A stretch of 35,154 bases of DNA from CAZNHL01 sp964572965 (GCA_964572965.1 CAZNHL010000050.1:1-35154), one strand, 5' to 3'. Shown: positions 23,889 to 30,546, counted from the stretch's first letter. A program made the numbers and translations. The notes: generated by a model from the letters alone, not told the origin.

Positions 23889-24818
23889 ATGCCTAAAGTT
23901 GAAGTTAAAAAATATGCTACTTTCTCTGGTCATCGTGACTGTGTCTATACATTAGAAAAGACGGGGCAAGATAATATATTTTTGTCAGCTTCCGGTGATG
24001 GCATGGTAGTGCAATGGGATTTTAAGAATCCTGATCAGGGTACATTATTAGCCAAAGTAGAAAATTCGGTATATGCCCTGTGCTATATACCTGAATCAAA
24101 TTTACTTTTGGTAGGTCAGAATTTTGAGGGAATACATTTTATAGACCTTGCTCTTAATAAAGAAATACGTTCCCTTAAGCTGACTGATGCTTCAATTTTT
24201 GATATTAAAGTTTATAAAAATCAGATTTTTGTTGCAACAGGAGATGGTTATGTAATAGTTGTGGATTCGCTTTCAAATGCAATTGTTAAGAGGGTGAGAC
24301 TATCCGAGAAAAGTATTCGTTCTTTAGTGATACAAGAACAAGGCGGAAAGTTGATTACAGCTGCAAGTGATAACTATATCAGGATTGTTGATCTGGATAC
24401 TCTGGAGAAAGTTCAGGAGTTTGAAGCGCATTTGAATTCTGTTTTTACATTGGCGTTTACTGCCGATGAGAAATACTTGCTAAGCGGCAGCCGGGATGCC
24501 CGATTCAAGGTTTGGGATGTGAATAATAATTACCAACTTTACAAAGAGGTTGTTGCTCACTTATTTGCGGTAAATCATATTGCTTTTAGTCCGGACGGGC
24601 GCCATTTTGCAACTTGTAGTATGGATAAGTCTGTTAAGATATGGGATGCTGTCAGTTTTGATTTAAAAAAAGTCATTGATAAATCAAGGCATGCCGGGCA
24701 TGGGACTTCTGTAAATAAGCTTTTATGGAGTAATTATGAAGATAAATTGATTTCTGTGAGTGACGACCGCAGTATTGCAATCTGGGATTTAACTTTTAAT
24801 GAGCAAATTCAGGCATAG
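23889..24818 (+). CDS. WD40 repeat protein, complete seven-bladed propeller
   Basis: A 309-residue cytoplasmic protein made wholly of WD40 repeats. Seven blades can be counted, from FSGHRDCVYTL...VVQWDF to NKLLWSNYEDKLISVSDDRS...AIWDL; blades 5, 6 and 7 carry the best GH...WD signatures (AHLNSVFTLAF...FKVWDV; AHLFAVNHIAFSPDGRHFAT...VKIWDA). Blades 2-4 are degenerate. No enzymatic domain is present, so it is probably a scaffold. It is the first gene of a tight operon with a DivIVA-domain protein (20 bp later) and folB. A near-match to the -7 box (TACGTTTA, 23864-23871) lies upstream. Confidence 0.88.
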   Translation: MPKVEVKKYATFSGHRDCVYTLEKTGQDNIFLSASGDGMVVQWDFKNPDQGTLLAKVENSVYALCYIPESNLLLVGQNFEGIHFIDLALNKEIRSLKLTDASIFDIKVYKNQIFVATGDGYVIVVDSLSNAIVKRVRLSEKSIRSLVIQEQGGKLITAASDNYIRIVDLDTLEKVQEFEAHLNSVFTLAFTADEKYLLSGSRDARFKVWDVNNNYQLYKEVVAHLFAVNHIAFSPDGRHFATCSMDKSVKIWDAVSFDLKKVIDKSRHAGHGTSVNKLLWSNYEDKLISVSDDRSIAIWDLTFNEQIQA

Positions 24819-24838
24819 CCTTTTGAATACGTAGATAT

Positions 24839-25744
24839 ATGAAAATTACGCCAATAGAAATCAGACAGAAATCATTCGAGAAGAAATTTCGAGGATATGA
24901 TGTAGAAGAAGTGGGAGCATTTTTGATTTCGCTTTCTCAGGAATGGGAGCGTATAATGGATGATAATAAAGAGCTTCGCATGCGTTTGGATAATACCGAA
25001 CGTGAAGTTCAAAAATTAAGAGAAGTTGAAACTTCTTTGTTTAAGACACTGAAAACAGCAGAAGATACCGGTGCTAATATGATTGAGCAGGCAAATAAAA
25101 CTGCTGAATTAATGCTCCGTGAAACGCAGGTAAAAGTAGAAGCAATGATCAATGATGCCCGTAATCAGGCAAAAGAGGTAATTGAAGAAGCAGAAGAGAA
25201 ATCTAAAAATATAGTATTTGATGCTCAGGGTGATATGAAAGATTTGCAGCACCAATATTGGGAACTGGAAAATCAAAGAGATAAAATTCTTCAGCAGATG
25301 AAAAATATTGCAGGAGATATTACAGAGCGCGTTCAGAAGTATGATGAAAGGAAAGAAGAACTAAAGCAGAAGAAAGCTGAAAATGATAAGGCTTCAGTAA
25401 GGGAAGATGCTTCCCGCCAGGTTGAGACTATTGTAAAGAACGTAACCGAACAGCCTCCTTTGGTAAAACCGGAAACCTCATCTGATGAGTCTGCACCTGT
25501 TGCATCGGTTACACGGAAGTTTTTTGAAGATATCAACCCGGTAGGTGATGTTGAAAAACCTTCTCAGATAATAGAATTTGAAATTACTAATCCTGTAGCT
25601 ACCGGAAGTACGGAAGCGGCTGCTGAACCTTCTCCTAAAGAAGAGCAAAAGGCTGTAGATACTCCGTCGCCAACTGAATTTAAACCAGAGACTCCTAAGT
25701 TCAATAGTAATGGCTCCGGTTCATTTTTTGATCAGATAAGCTAA
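24839..25744 (+). CDS. DivIVA domain-containing coiled-coil protein
   Basis: A 301-residue protein. Residues 1-60 match the DivIVA N-terminal domain: MKITPIEIRQKSFEKKFRGY, then DVEEVGAFL. A long coiled coil follows (about residues 30-200, with helices rich in E/K/Q such as ANMIEQANKTAELMLRETQ). The last 90 residues are acidic, Pro/Ser/Thr-rich and probably disordered, ending with a short conserved-looking GSGSFFDQIS. DivIVA proteins in Gram-positives sense membrane curvature and recruit division or polar growth proteins; the Bacteroidota relatives are not well characterised. It sits between a WD40 scaffold and folB, sharing one base with folB (TAATG). Confidence 0.88.
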   Translation: MKITPIEIRQKSFEKKFRGYDVEEVGAFLISLSQEWERIMDDNKELRMRLDNTEREVQKLREVETSLFKTLKTAEDTGANMIEQANKTAELMLRETQVKVEAMINDARNQAKEVIEEAEEKSKNIVFDAQGDMKDLQHQYWELENQRDKILQQMKNIAGDITERVQKYDERKEELKQKKAENDKASVREDASRQVETIVKNVTEQPPLVKPETSSDESAPVASVTRKFFEDINPVGDVEKPSQIIEFEITNPVATGSTEAAAEPSPKEEQKAVDTPSPTEFKPETPKFNSNGSGSFFDQIS

Positions 25745-26106
25745 TGCAGGAAGTAGCACTAATCGGATTAGAATTTTATGCTTATCATGGGTTTTATGAA
25801 GAAGAGCGTAAAATAGGGAATCGCTATGGCGTTGATCTGAAAGTCCAGACCGATTTCTCCAAAGCAGGTGATAATGATAAATTAAGCTACACAATCGATT
25901 ATTCGAAGCTTTATGCCATTGTTCATGAAGAGATGATCGTATCTTCAAAGCTTTTAGAAAATGTGGCACAGAGGATTGTTGTAAGAATATTCGATGCTTT
26001 TCCCGGTGCTGAAGAAGTAGAAGTTGCAGTTTCTAAGTTTAATCCGCCATTAGGTGGAGTTTGTGAAAGATCCCGTATTACAATCAGACAAAAAAGGAGT
26101 AGCTAG
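25744..26106 (+). CDS. folB: Dihydroneopterin aldolase
   Basis: Folate pathway enzyme cleaving 7,8-dihydroneopterin to 6-hydroxymethyl-dihydropterin and glycolaldehyde. At 120 residues it has the usual length. Key parts visible: LEFYAYHGFYEEERKIG (pterin pocket with the conserved glutamate near residue 20), the TIDYSKLY tyrosine region, LLENVAQRIV, and the catalytic lysine in VAVSKFNPPLGG near the C-terminus. Start ATG overlaps the stop of the DivIVA gene by one base, so its expression depends on the operon. No other folate gene is nearby. The gene ends at an inverted repeat shared with the convergent IscA-like gene. Confidence 0.93.
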   Translation: MQEVALIGLEFYAYHGFYEEERKIGNRYGVDLKVQTDFSKAGDNDKLSYTIDYSKLYAIVHEEMIVSSKLLENVAQRIVVRIFDAFPGAEEVEVAVSKFNPPLGGVCERSRITIRQKRSS

Positions 26107-26145
26107 TAAATAGAGGCGGTTTGTTTATTCAAGTCAGCCTATTAT

Positions 26146-26211
26146 AAACATGTAAGGTTTTGGGACCAAATATGTGTTTTAATTTGAATCCTTTTTAAAC
26201 CTTGCAGGTTT
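26146..26211. terminator. Inverted repeat AAACATGTAAGGTTT / AAACCTTGCAGGTTT at a convergent junction
   Basis: The arms are 26146-26160 and 26197-26211 (13 of 15 positions complementary) between folB and the IscA-like gene. The second arm is itself a near palindrome (AAACCTtGCAGGTTT). The type 'AACCTGCAAGGTT' is familiar to me from intergenic regions of Bacteroidota genomes, but I cannot check copy number. A T-run (26192-26196) lies in the loop, not after the stem. Confidence 0.5.
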
Positions 26212-26218
26212 AGTTGGG

Positions 26219-26512
26219 TCAGGCAAACACGAAGCCTGTTTCTTCGTCATTATCAATATAGTCAACCAGAATCCCGATCAGGTGCATTACATCTTTCTTT
26301 TCAATGTATATGGTAATCCCCTGATGGAGGTACACTTCGTCTTTTTCTTTTTGCTTGTCAAATCCAAGGTAATGTGTAACGCCGGAGCAACCTCCTCCAC
26401 GCACACCAATTCTTAAGCCATAGTCAGATGGAATTCCTTTGTTCTGAATAATATTTACTATCTCAGAAAAAGCCGGATCACTGATTTTAACGGGTAAGGG
26501 CAGATTCATCAT
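26219..26512 (-). CDS. IscA/HesB-type iron-sulfur protein lacking the C-terminal cysteine motif
   Basis: A 97-residue member of the A-type iron-sulfur carrier family: GLRIGVRGGGCSGVTHYLGFD with C42 in the conserved GGCSG, then YIEKKDVMHLIGILVDYID. Normal A-type carriers are about 105-110 residues and end with NPNA...CGCGxSF, giving two more cluster ligands. Here the chain stops at ETGFVFA, directly where that tail should begin, so only one of three cysteines remains. The sequence after the stop does not contain a frameshifted CGCG. It may be a specialised paralogue or a degraded gene. It is monocistronic. Two ATG codons (MM) begin the protein; either could start. Confidence 0.85.
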   Translation of the reverse strand: MMNLPLPVKISDPAFSEIVNIIQNKGIPSDYGLRIGVRGGGCSGVTHYLGFDKQKEKDEVYLHQGITIYIEKKDVMHLIGILVDYIDNDEETGFVFA

Positions 26513-26647
26513 TATTGCTCTTGCTACTTTTTTGTCCTTAACACAAATATCGGCCTATTCATTCACATTTACTATTTCTCCTTAAGTCGTATAAATGGAT
26601 GCACTACGGGAATGTTTAAGGTTGGTTGCAAATTTTAGTGTAATATT

Positions 26648-26677
26648 TTGCTTATATTTTAATATATTTTATATTTG
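26648..26677 (+). promoter_or_regulatory. Bacteroidota-type promoter of the DUF7935-like gene
   Basis: TTG (26648-26650, within TTTTG), 19 nt, TATATTTG (26670-26677): full consensus. The expected start near 26683 gives a leader of about 57 nt before ATG 26740. The region 26637-26739 is extremely AT-rich. Confidence 0.7.
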
Positions 26678-26739
26678 CTTTATAAATAAAACAATATTAT
26701 TTATAAAGATTTTTGGTCGGTTATTAATTTATCTATTTA

Positions 26740-27261
26740 ATGGAATTGCTCTTAGAGTTTGTAAAAATTGTTTTACCTGCAGGCTTGGTAATGTATGCCA
26801 TGTATCTGACAGTAAGAGCTTTTTTAAATAAGGAGTTTGAAAAAAGATTATTGGATCTAAAAACCAAGAATACTGAAACAGTTTTGCCTATTCGTTTGCA
26901 GGCTTATGAAAGAGTATGTTTGTTATTAGAGCGTGTTTCGCCTCATAACTTAGTAGTAAGGATTAACAATCCTGCTTATACTTCTTATCAGTTGCAGCAA
27001 TTGTTGATTCGCGAAATAAGAGAAGAATTGAATCACAACTTGTCTCAGCAGGTTTATATGAGTGACCAGTCCTGGAACTTGGCTAAAGCTGCAGTAGAAG
27101 AAGTGATAGGATTAATAAATTCGGCTGCCGAGGAAACGGCCGGAGATGGAAGAGGGGTAGAGTTAGCTAAAAAGATTTTCGATAAGCTAGTTCAGCGTAA
27201 CGAAGATCCTTGTACAACTGCTTTAAGATTTATTAAAAACGAAATTAGACAAGCTTTTTAA
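26740..27261 (+). CDS. DUF7935-like membrane-anchored protein
   Basis: A 173-residue protein with one N-terminal membrane helix (about residues 5-27, FVKIVLPAGLVMYAMYLTVRA) and a soluble helical remainder. The block LPIRLQAYERVCLLLERVSP and LNHNLSQQVYMSDQSW recall a widespread Bacteroidota family that I believe is named DUF7935; its function is unknown. There are no catalytic motifs. It has its own promoter. A small stem (TTTACCT / AGGTAAA, 27270-27288) follows the gene but lacks a T-run. Confidence 0.78.
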   Translation: MELLLEFVKIVLPAGLVMYAMYLTVRAFLNKEFEKRLLDLKTKNTETVLPIRLQAYERVCLLLERVSPHNLVVRINNPAYTSYQLQQLLIREIREELNHNLSQQVYMSDQSWNLAKAAVEEVIGLINSAAEETAGDGRGVELAKKIFDKLVQRNEDPCTTALRFIKNEIRQAF

Positions 27262-27406
27262 TTTCGTTGTTTACCTCCGGTAGGTAAAAAGAATATATCT
27301 GTAGTAAGCGCTGGCAGGGATAGTAGTTGAACGTTTTTAGCGATTTTCTACAACTGTTCCATAATCTATATATGTTAAATTAAGGTTTAATGAAACAGCA
27401 TTATTT
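27262..27406. other. Intergenic region between the DUF7935-like gene and the small membrane protein gene
   Basis: It contains the small stem-loop mentioned for the preceding gene (TTTACCT and AGGTAAA with loop CCGGT) and otherwise AT-rich sequence. I see no RNA gene and no full promoter match in it. Confidence 0.4.
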
Positions 27407-27556
27407 ATGGTACTATTACAATTCTTATCCGGTTTAGTGGGAGATTTCTTCCATTCAGGTTGGTCTTTCGGAGCATTCATGTTCATGTTCGCAAGCCCAA
27501 TAATATTCATGTTTGTTGTGGCGAGAACAGTATATACGTGGTGGGCTAGTAAATAA
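27407..27556 (+). CDS. Small hydrophobic membrane protein, 49 residues
   Basis: An open frame from ATG 27407 to TAA 27554-27556, in a 377-bp gap otherwise empty. The product starts MVLLQFLSGLVGDFFHSGWS, continues with a strongly hydrophobic segment (about residues 22-42, with ASPIIFMFVVAR) and ends TVYTWWASK. It has an amphipathic N-terminal helix, one membrane helix and a basic cytoplasmic-type end, which is coherent for a real microprotein. No Shine-Dalgarno is visible, which is normal here. I do not recognise the family. A hairpin with T-run follows 46 nt after the stop. A 75-codon frame on the opposite strand (27337-27564) is probably only its shadow. Confidence 0.62.
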   Translation: MVLLQFLSGLVGDFFHSGWSFGAFMFMFASPIIFMFVVARTVYTWWASK

Positions 27557-27593
27557 GCTATCACTATCTGTTTTCACAGAAAAAGATTTTCTG

Positions 27594-27601
27594 TACTTTT
27601 G
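27594..27601 (+). promoter_or_regulatory. Putative -7 box for pheA
   Basis: TACTTTTG, a full match to TAnnTTTG, 37 nt before the pheA start. The -33 position shows TTTT instead of TTG, so the match is partial. The hairpin at 27603-27627 begins just after it. Confidence 0.45.
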
Positions 27602-27602
27602 T

Positions 27603-27627
27603 AAAAGTCCCGTTTGGGACTTTTTTT
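27603..27627 (+). terminator. Hairpin with T-run between the small protein gene and pheA
   Basis: AAAAGTCCC, loop GTTT, GGGACTTTT, then TTT: a canonical intrinsic terminator shape. It can end the upstream transcript. It also stands 11 nt before pheA, so for any transcript starting upstream it would act as a barrier; a transcript starting at the putative promoter at 27594 would begin inside the stem and escape it. Confidence 0.75.
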
Positions 27628-27638
27628 ATTTCCAATAA

Positions 27639-28487
27639 ATGAAAGTAGCATTACAAGGGGGCGATGCTTCATTTCATGACATCGCAGCGAGAAGATATTT
27701 CAAAGATCAGGATTTCGAAGGTATTGTAAAGTGCGTTCCTTTCAGGGATGTTTTTTTATCATTACTGGCGGGAAAAGCTGAATATGGTATTATTGCTATC
27801 GAAAATGCCATTGCCGGAAGTATCCTTGGTAACTATACTTTATTGCAGGAGTTCGGCTACCCTATCGTAGGAGAGATACATCTGCGTATTGTAATGTGCC
27901 TGATGGCTTTGAAGGGGCAGTCTATTGAAGATTTACATACTGTAAAGTCACATTATATGGCTTTGCTCCAGTGTAATGAATTCCTTTCCCAACATCCGCA
28001 TATTAAGGTAGAAGAGTATCATGATACTGCAGACAGCGCCAAACATGTGAAGGAAGAAAACCTGACAGGCGTAGGTGCTATAGCGGGCAGATATGCAGCA
28101 CAATTGTATGATCTGGATATTTTAGGTGAAAGCATAGAAACAGTAAAACAGAATTTTACACGGTTTTTAATTGTAGCCAGAGATAAAAATGCAGTGGTGG
28201 AAAACCCCAATAAAGCCTCTTTAGCTTTCACACTTCAGGATAGCCCCGGTTCATTAAGCAAAGTTTTGCGTCAGTTTGATGAATATCAGATCAATCTGAC
28301 TAAAATTCAATCAATCCCTTTGTTGGGATATCCGGGACAATATACTTTTTATGTAGATTGTATCTGGGACAATTATCAGAATTATAAAGCAAGTATTGCA
28401 CATATCGGTAAAATGGTGACAAGCTTGGATATTTTAGGAGAATACAAACAAGGAGAAGTATACCATGATCGTGCAGGTAGCAGATAG
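27639..28487 (+). CDS. pheA: Prephenate dehydratase with C-terminal ACT domain
   Basis: Converts prephenate to phenylpyruvate (phenylalanine branch). It has 282 residues without a fused chorismate mutase, which in this organism is fused to DAHP synthase. Catalytic domain (1-180): VALQGGDASFHDIAARRYF, YGIIAIENAIAGSILGNY, and the NFTRFLIV segment with the TRF motif. ACT domain (about 188-265): LAFTLQDSPGSLSKVLRQFD and INLTKIQSIPLLGYPGQYTFYVD; the classical GALV and ESRP phenylalanine-binding motifs appear as GSLS and QSIP, as I recall from other Bacteroidota. The last 23 bp overlap the aminotransferase gene, so the two are co-translated. Confidence 0.94.
   Translation: MKVALQGGDASFHDIAARRYFKDQDFEGIVKCVPFRDVFLSLLAGKAEYGIIAIENAIAGSILGNYTLLQEFGYPIVGEIHLRIVMCLMALKGQSIEDLHTVKSHYMALLQCNEFLSQHPHIKVEEYHDTADSAKHVKEENLTGVGAIAGRYAAQLYDLDILGESIETVKQNFTRFLIVARDKNAVVENPNKASLAFTLQDSPGSLSKVLRQFDEYQINLTKIQSIPLLGYPGQYTFYVDCIWDNYQNYKASIAHIGKMVTSLDILGEYKQGEVYHDRAGSR
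28450..28455 (+). promoter_or_regulatory. Internal Shine-Dalgarno for the aminotransferase
   Basis: AAGGAG lies inside the end of pheA, 9 nt before ATG 28465. It supports this start and independent or coupled initiation within the overlap. Confidence 0.65.
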
Positions 28488-29619
28488 ATTGAAGGTAGTT
28501 GAAGACTACTACTTCGTAAAAAAGCTGGAAGAAATCGGCAAAATGCAGAAGGAAGGTAAAAAAGTGATCAGCTTTGGTATAGGAAGCCCCGATTTGCCAC
28601 CTTCAGAAGAAACATTAGATGCTTTGACTGCTTCGGCACATCATGCAAAAAATCACGGATATCAGCCATACCGCGGTACGCCTGATTTCAGACAGGCTAT
28701 TGCTGACTGGTACGAGAAAACCTATGAAGTAAAACTAGATCCTAATACTCAGGTATTACCTTTGATGGGCTCTAAAGAAGGTATTCTTCATATTTCAATG
28801 GCATTCCTTAATCCCGGCGATAAAGCTTTGATTCCGAATCCGGGATACCCTACCTACACTTCCAATACTAAGCTAATAGGAGCGGTGCCTTATTACTATG
28901 ATTTGGTAGAAGCAAATGGCTGGTATCCTGATTTGAAAGCATTGGCTAAGCAGGATTTGACAGGGGTAAAAATTATGTGGATAAACTATCCGCATATGCC
29001 AACAGGAGCTCCTGCTGACCGCGAGCGTTTGGCGGAAATTGTAGCTTTTGCAAAAGAGAAAAAGATATTACTGGTTAATGATAATCCATATAGTTTGGTG
29101 CTAAACCAGGCAAAGCCAATAAGTATCCTGAGCATTCCGGGTGCAGATGAAGTTGCTATTGAATTAAACTCTTTGAGTAAGTCGTTCAATATGCCTGGTT
29201 GGAGGGTTGGGATGATGCTTGGAAAAGCAGAGTACCTTGCCGCAGCAGTACGTGTAAAAAGCAATGTTGACAGTGGTATGTTCCTTGCCATGCAACATGC
29301 AGCTATCAAAGCTTTGGGAAATTCAGATGAGTGGCATGCACAGCGTAATGCTATTTATGCAGAACGCCGCAGACTGATTGAAGAAATTATTGAGATGCTT
29401 GGCTGTACTTACGACAAAAAACAGACAGGGATGTTTGTATGGGCAAAAGTGCCGGATTCAATCTCTGATGCAACTGCTTATGTTGATCAGATTTTGCAGG
29501 AAAAACATATTTTCATCACACCTGGGTCAATTTTTGGATCTAATGGTGACAGATACATTCGCTTTTCATTATGTCTTCCGGTAGAGCAAATAAAGGAAGC
29601 ACATGATCGGTTGAAGTAA
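28465..29619 (+). CDS. PLP-dependent class I/II aminotransferase (probable aromatic amino acid aminotransferase)
   Basis: A 384-residue fold-type I enzyme. Landmarks: KKVISFGIGSPDLPPS, YQPYRGTPDFRQAIADWY, MGSKEGILHISMAFLNPGD, NPGYPTYTS, the INYPHMPTGA loop, LLVNDNPYS with the PLP-contacting aspartate, the Schiff-base lysine in SLSKSFNMPGWRVG, and the C-terminal RYIRFSLCLP with the carboxylate-binding arginine. The family resembles LL-diaminopimelate and aromatic aminotransferases. The 23-bp overlap with pheA makes phenylpyruvate to phenylalanine (and the tyrosine equivalent) the likely job. In many Bacteroidota pheA, this enzyme, DAHP synthase/mutase and tyrA are together; here the last two are not adjacent. 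Confidence 0.9.
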   Translation: MIVQVADRLKVVEDYYFVKKLEEIGKMQKEGKKVISFGIGSPDLPPSEETLDALTASAHHAKNHGYQPYRGTPDFRQAIADWYEKTYEVKLDPNTQVLPLMGSKEGILHISMAFLNPGDKALIPNPGYPTYTSNTKLIGAVPYYYDLVEANGWYPDLKALAKQDLTGVKIMWINYPHMPTGAPADRERLAEIVAFAKEKKILLVNDNPYSLVLNQAKPISILSIPGADEVAIELNSLSKSFNMPGWRVGMMLGKAEYLAAAVRVKSNVDSGMFLAMQHAAIKALGNSDEWHAQRNAIYAERRRLIEEIIEMLGCTYDKKQTGMFVWAKVPDSISDATAYVDQILQEKHIFITPGSIFGSNGDRYIRFSLCLPVEQIKEAHDRLK

Positions 29620-29630
29620 CCTTTTTATCG

Positions 29631-29673
29631 AAACAAACATAGCCCACGGTTTAAACCTGGGCTATGTTTGTTT
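29631..29673. repeat. Palindrome A (REP-like) after the aminotransferase gene
   Basis: The outer arms are AAACAAACATAGCCCA (29631-29646) and TGGGCTATGTTTGTTT (29658-29673), perfect over 16 bp. The core GGTTTAAACC (29648-29657) is a perfect palindrome with one unpaired C before it. It shares the pattern AT..GCCCACG.TT.AAA..GGGC..AT with palindromes B and D. It may also act as terminator. Confidence 0.8.
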
Positions 29674-29701
29674 ATGGGGAACTTGTTGGCCTGGCCTGAA
29701 T

Positions 29702-29760
29702 GTAATTAATGAATAAGTCTCCTTTTTTATTAATTTCATATAGGGTAATTAACGAATAAG
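29702..29760 (+). repeat. Direct repeat GTAATTAAyGAATAAG
   Basis: Two copies at 29702-29717 and 29745-29760, differing in one base. The second runs into the left arm of palindrome B, so the first copy may be the remnant of a second, decayed palindrome. Confidence 0.6.
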
Positions 29761-29792
29761 CCCACGATTAAAATCGTGGGCTTATTCGTTAA
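29749..29792. repeat. Palindrome B (REP-like) upstream of the hydrolase gene
   Basis: A perfect inverted repeat of 21 bp per arm (29749-29769 and 29772-29792) with a 2-base loop; the core is GCCCACGATT / AATCGTGGGC. It ends 20 nt before the start of the hydrolase, so its transcript would carry or border a very stable hairpin. Confidence 0.85.
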
Positions 29793-29812
29793 ACTGATTA
29801 ATAATTTATAAA

Positions 29813-30493
29813 ATGAGAAAATTACTTTTTGTCCTGGCGTTTTTTAGTTTGTTAACAGCGCAGGCGCAGCTAACAGCTGTTAAATCAGCAACAGCCTATT
29901 CATTTTGGCTAAATACACCAGATGCTGCTTCTAAAAATAAGCTTCAGCCTTTATTGATTTTTCTGCATGGAAAGAGCTTGTCCGGCACTGATATGGAAAA
30001 AGTAAAGCGTTATGGTGTACTGACAGAAATCAAAAAAGGTCGCAAAATTCCTGCTTATGTAGTGGCCCCGCAATTGCCTTCCGGTTCATGGAACCCTGAT
30101 AAAGTCCTGGAATTGATTCGTTACATGAAAGCCAACTATCCCATTGATCCTGCGCGTATTTATGTTTGTGGAATGAGTATGGGAGGGTATGGGACATTGC
30201 ACTTTGCAGGCAAGTATCCTGACGAACTCACCGCAGCCGTGGCCATTTGCGGAGGTGGTAATACTGCTGATGCCTGTCGTCTGGCTCGCGTGCCGCTTTG
30301 GTTACAGCATGGGAATAAGGATTATATTGTGCCGATGTCTGAGTCCACTAAAATTGTAAAAGCGGTGAAAGTGTGCAATCCTGATGCCGATATAACATTT
30401 ACAGAAATTAAAGGTGGAGATCATAGCAGTGTAGAGTATTTGTTTCATCGGGATGCGCTGTATGATTGGTTATTTTCATATAAGAAGAAATAG
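29813..30493 (+). CDS. Exported alpha/beta hydrolase (carboxylesterase/PHB-depolymerase-like)
   Basis: A 226-residue protein. The signal peptide is MRKLLFVLAFFSLLTAQAQ. It has an alpha/beta hydrolase core: PLLIFLHGKSLSG (oxyanion HG), the nucleophile elbow GMSMGGYG (about residues 120-127), the acid in QHGNKDYIVP, and the catalytic histidine in KGGDHSS, in the right order and spacing. The family includes secreted esterases, phospholipase/carboxylesterases and peptidase-like lipoprotein esterases; the substrate cannot be told. It is the only gene between two clusters of related palindromes (A, B before; C-D after), which is unusual. It stands alone. Confidence 0.88.
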   Translation: MRKLLFVLAFFSLLTAQAQLTAVKSATAYSFWLNTPDAASKNKLQPLLIFLHGKSLSGTDMEKVKRYGVLTEIKKGRKIPAYVVAPQLPSGSWNPDKVLELIRYMKANYPIDPARIYVCGMSMGGYGTLHFAGKYPDELTAAVAICGGGNTADACRLARVPLWLQHGNKDYIVPMSESTKIVKAVKVCNPDADITFTEIKGGDHSSVEYLFHRDALYDWLFSYKKK

Positions 30494-30496
30494 CAG

Positions 30497-30516
30497 AGAC
30501 ATTGCATGCAACGTCT
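30497..30516. repeat. Palindrome AGACATTGCATGCAACGTCT
   Basis: A 20-bp palindrome with one mismatched pair, centred on TGCATGCA, just after the hydrolase stop. The 'GAGACGTTGCATGCAACGTCTC' type is known to me as an intergenic palindrome in several bacterial groups; its copy number in this genome is not visible here. Confidence 0.65.
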
Positions 30517-30524
30517 TTATGTGT

Positions 30525-30546
30525 TGCCAGATGGTTCTGTCTGGCA
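30525..30546. repeat. Stem-loop TGCCAGA / TCTGGCA
   Basis: A 7-bp perfect stem (30525-30531, 30540-30546) with an 8-nt loop, between the preceding palindrome and the following ones. Confidence 0.5.

Noticed and set aside
26595..26831. A 78-codon hydrophobic frame upstream of and overlapping the DUF7935-like gene
   Set aside because: It covers a consensus promoter and an extremely AT-rich stretch, and overlaps the start of a better-supported gene in another frame; its composition (F, I, Y, N, K) is that expected of AT-rich non-coding DNA.
27337..27564. A 75-codon frame on the minus strand
   Set aside because: It is opposite to the 49-codon frame, which gives a coherent membrane protein. The minus frame gives a low-complexity N/M/K-rich product without a domain or signal.
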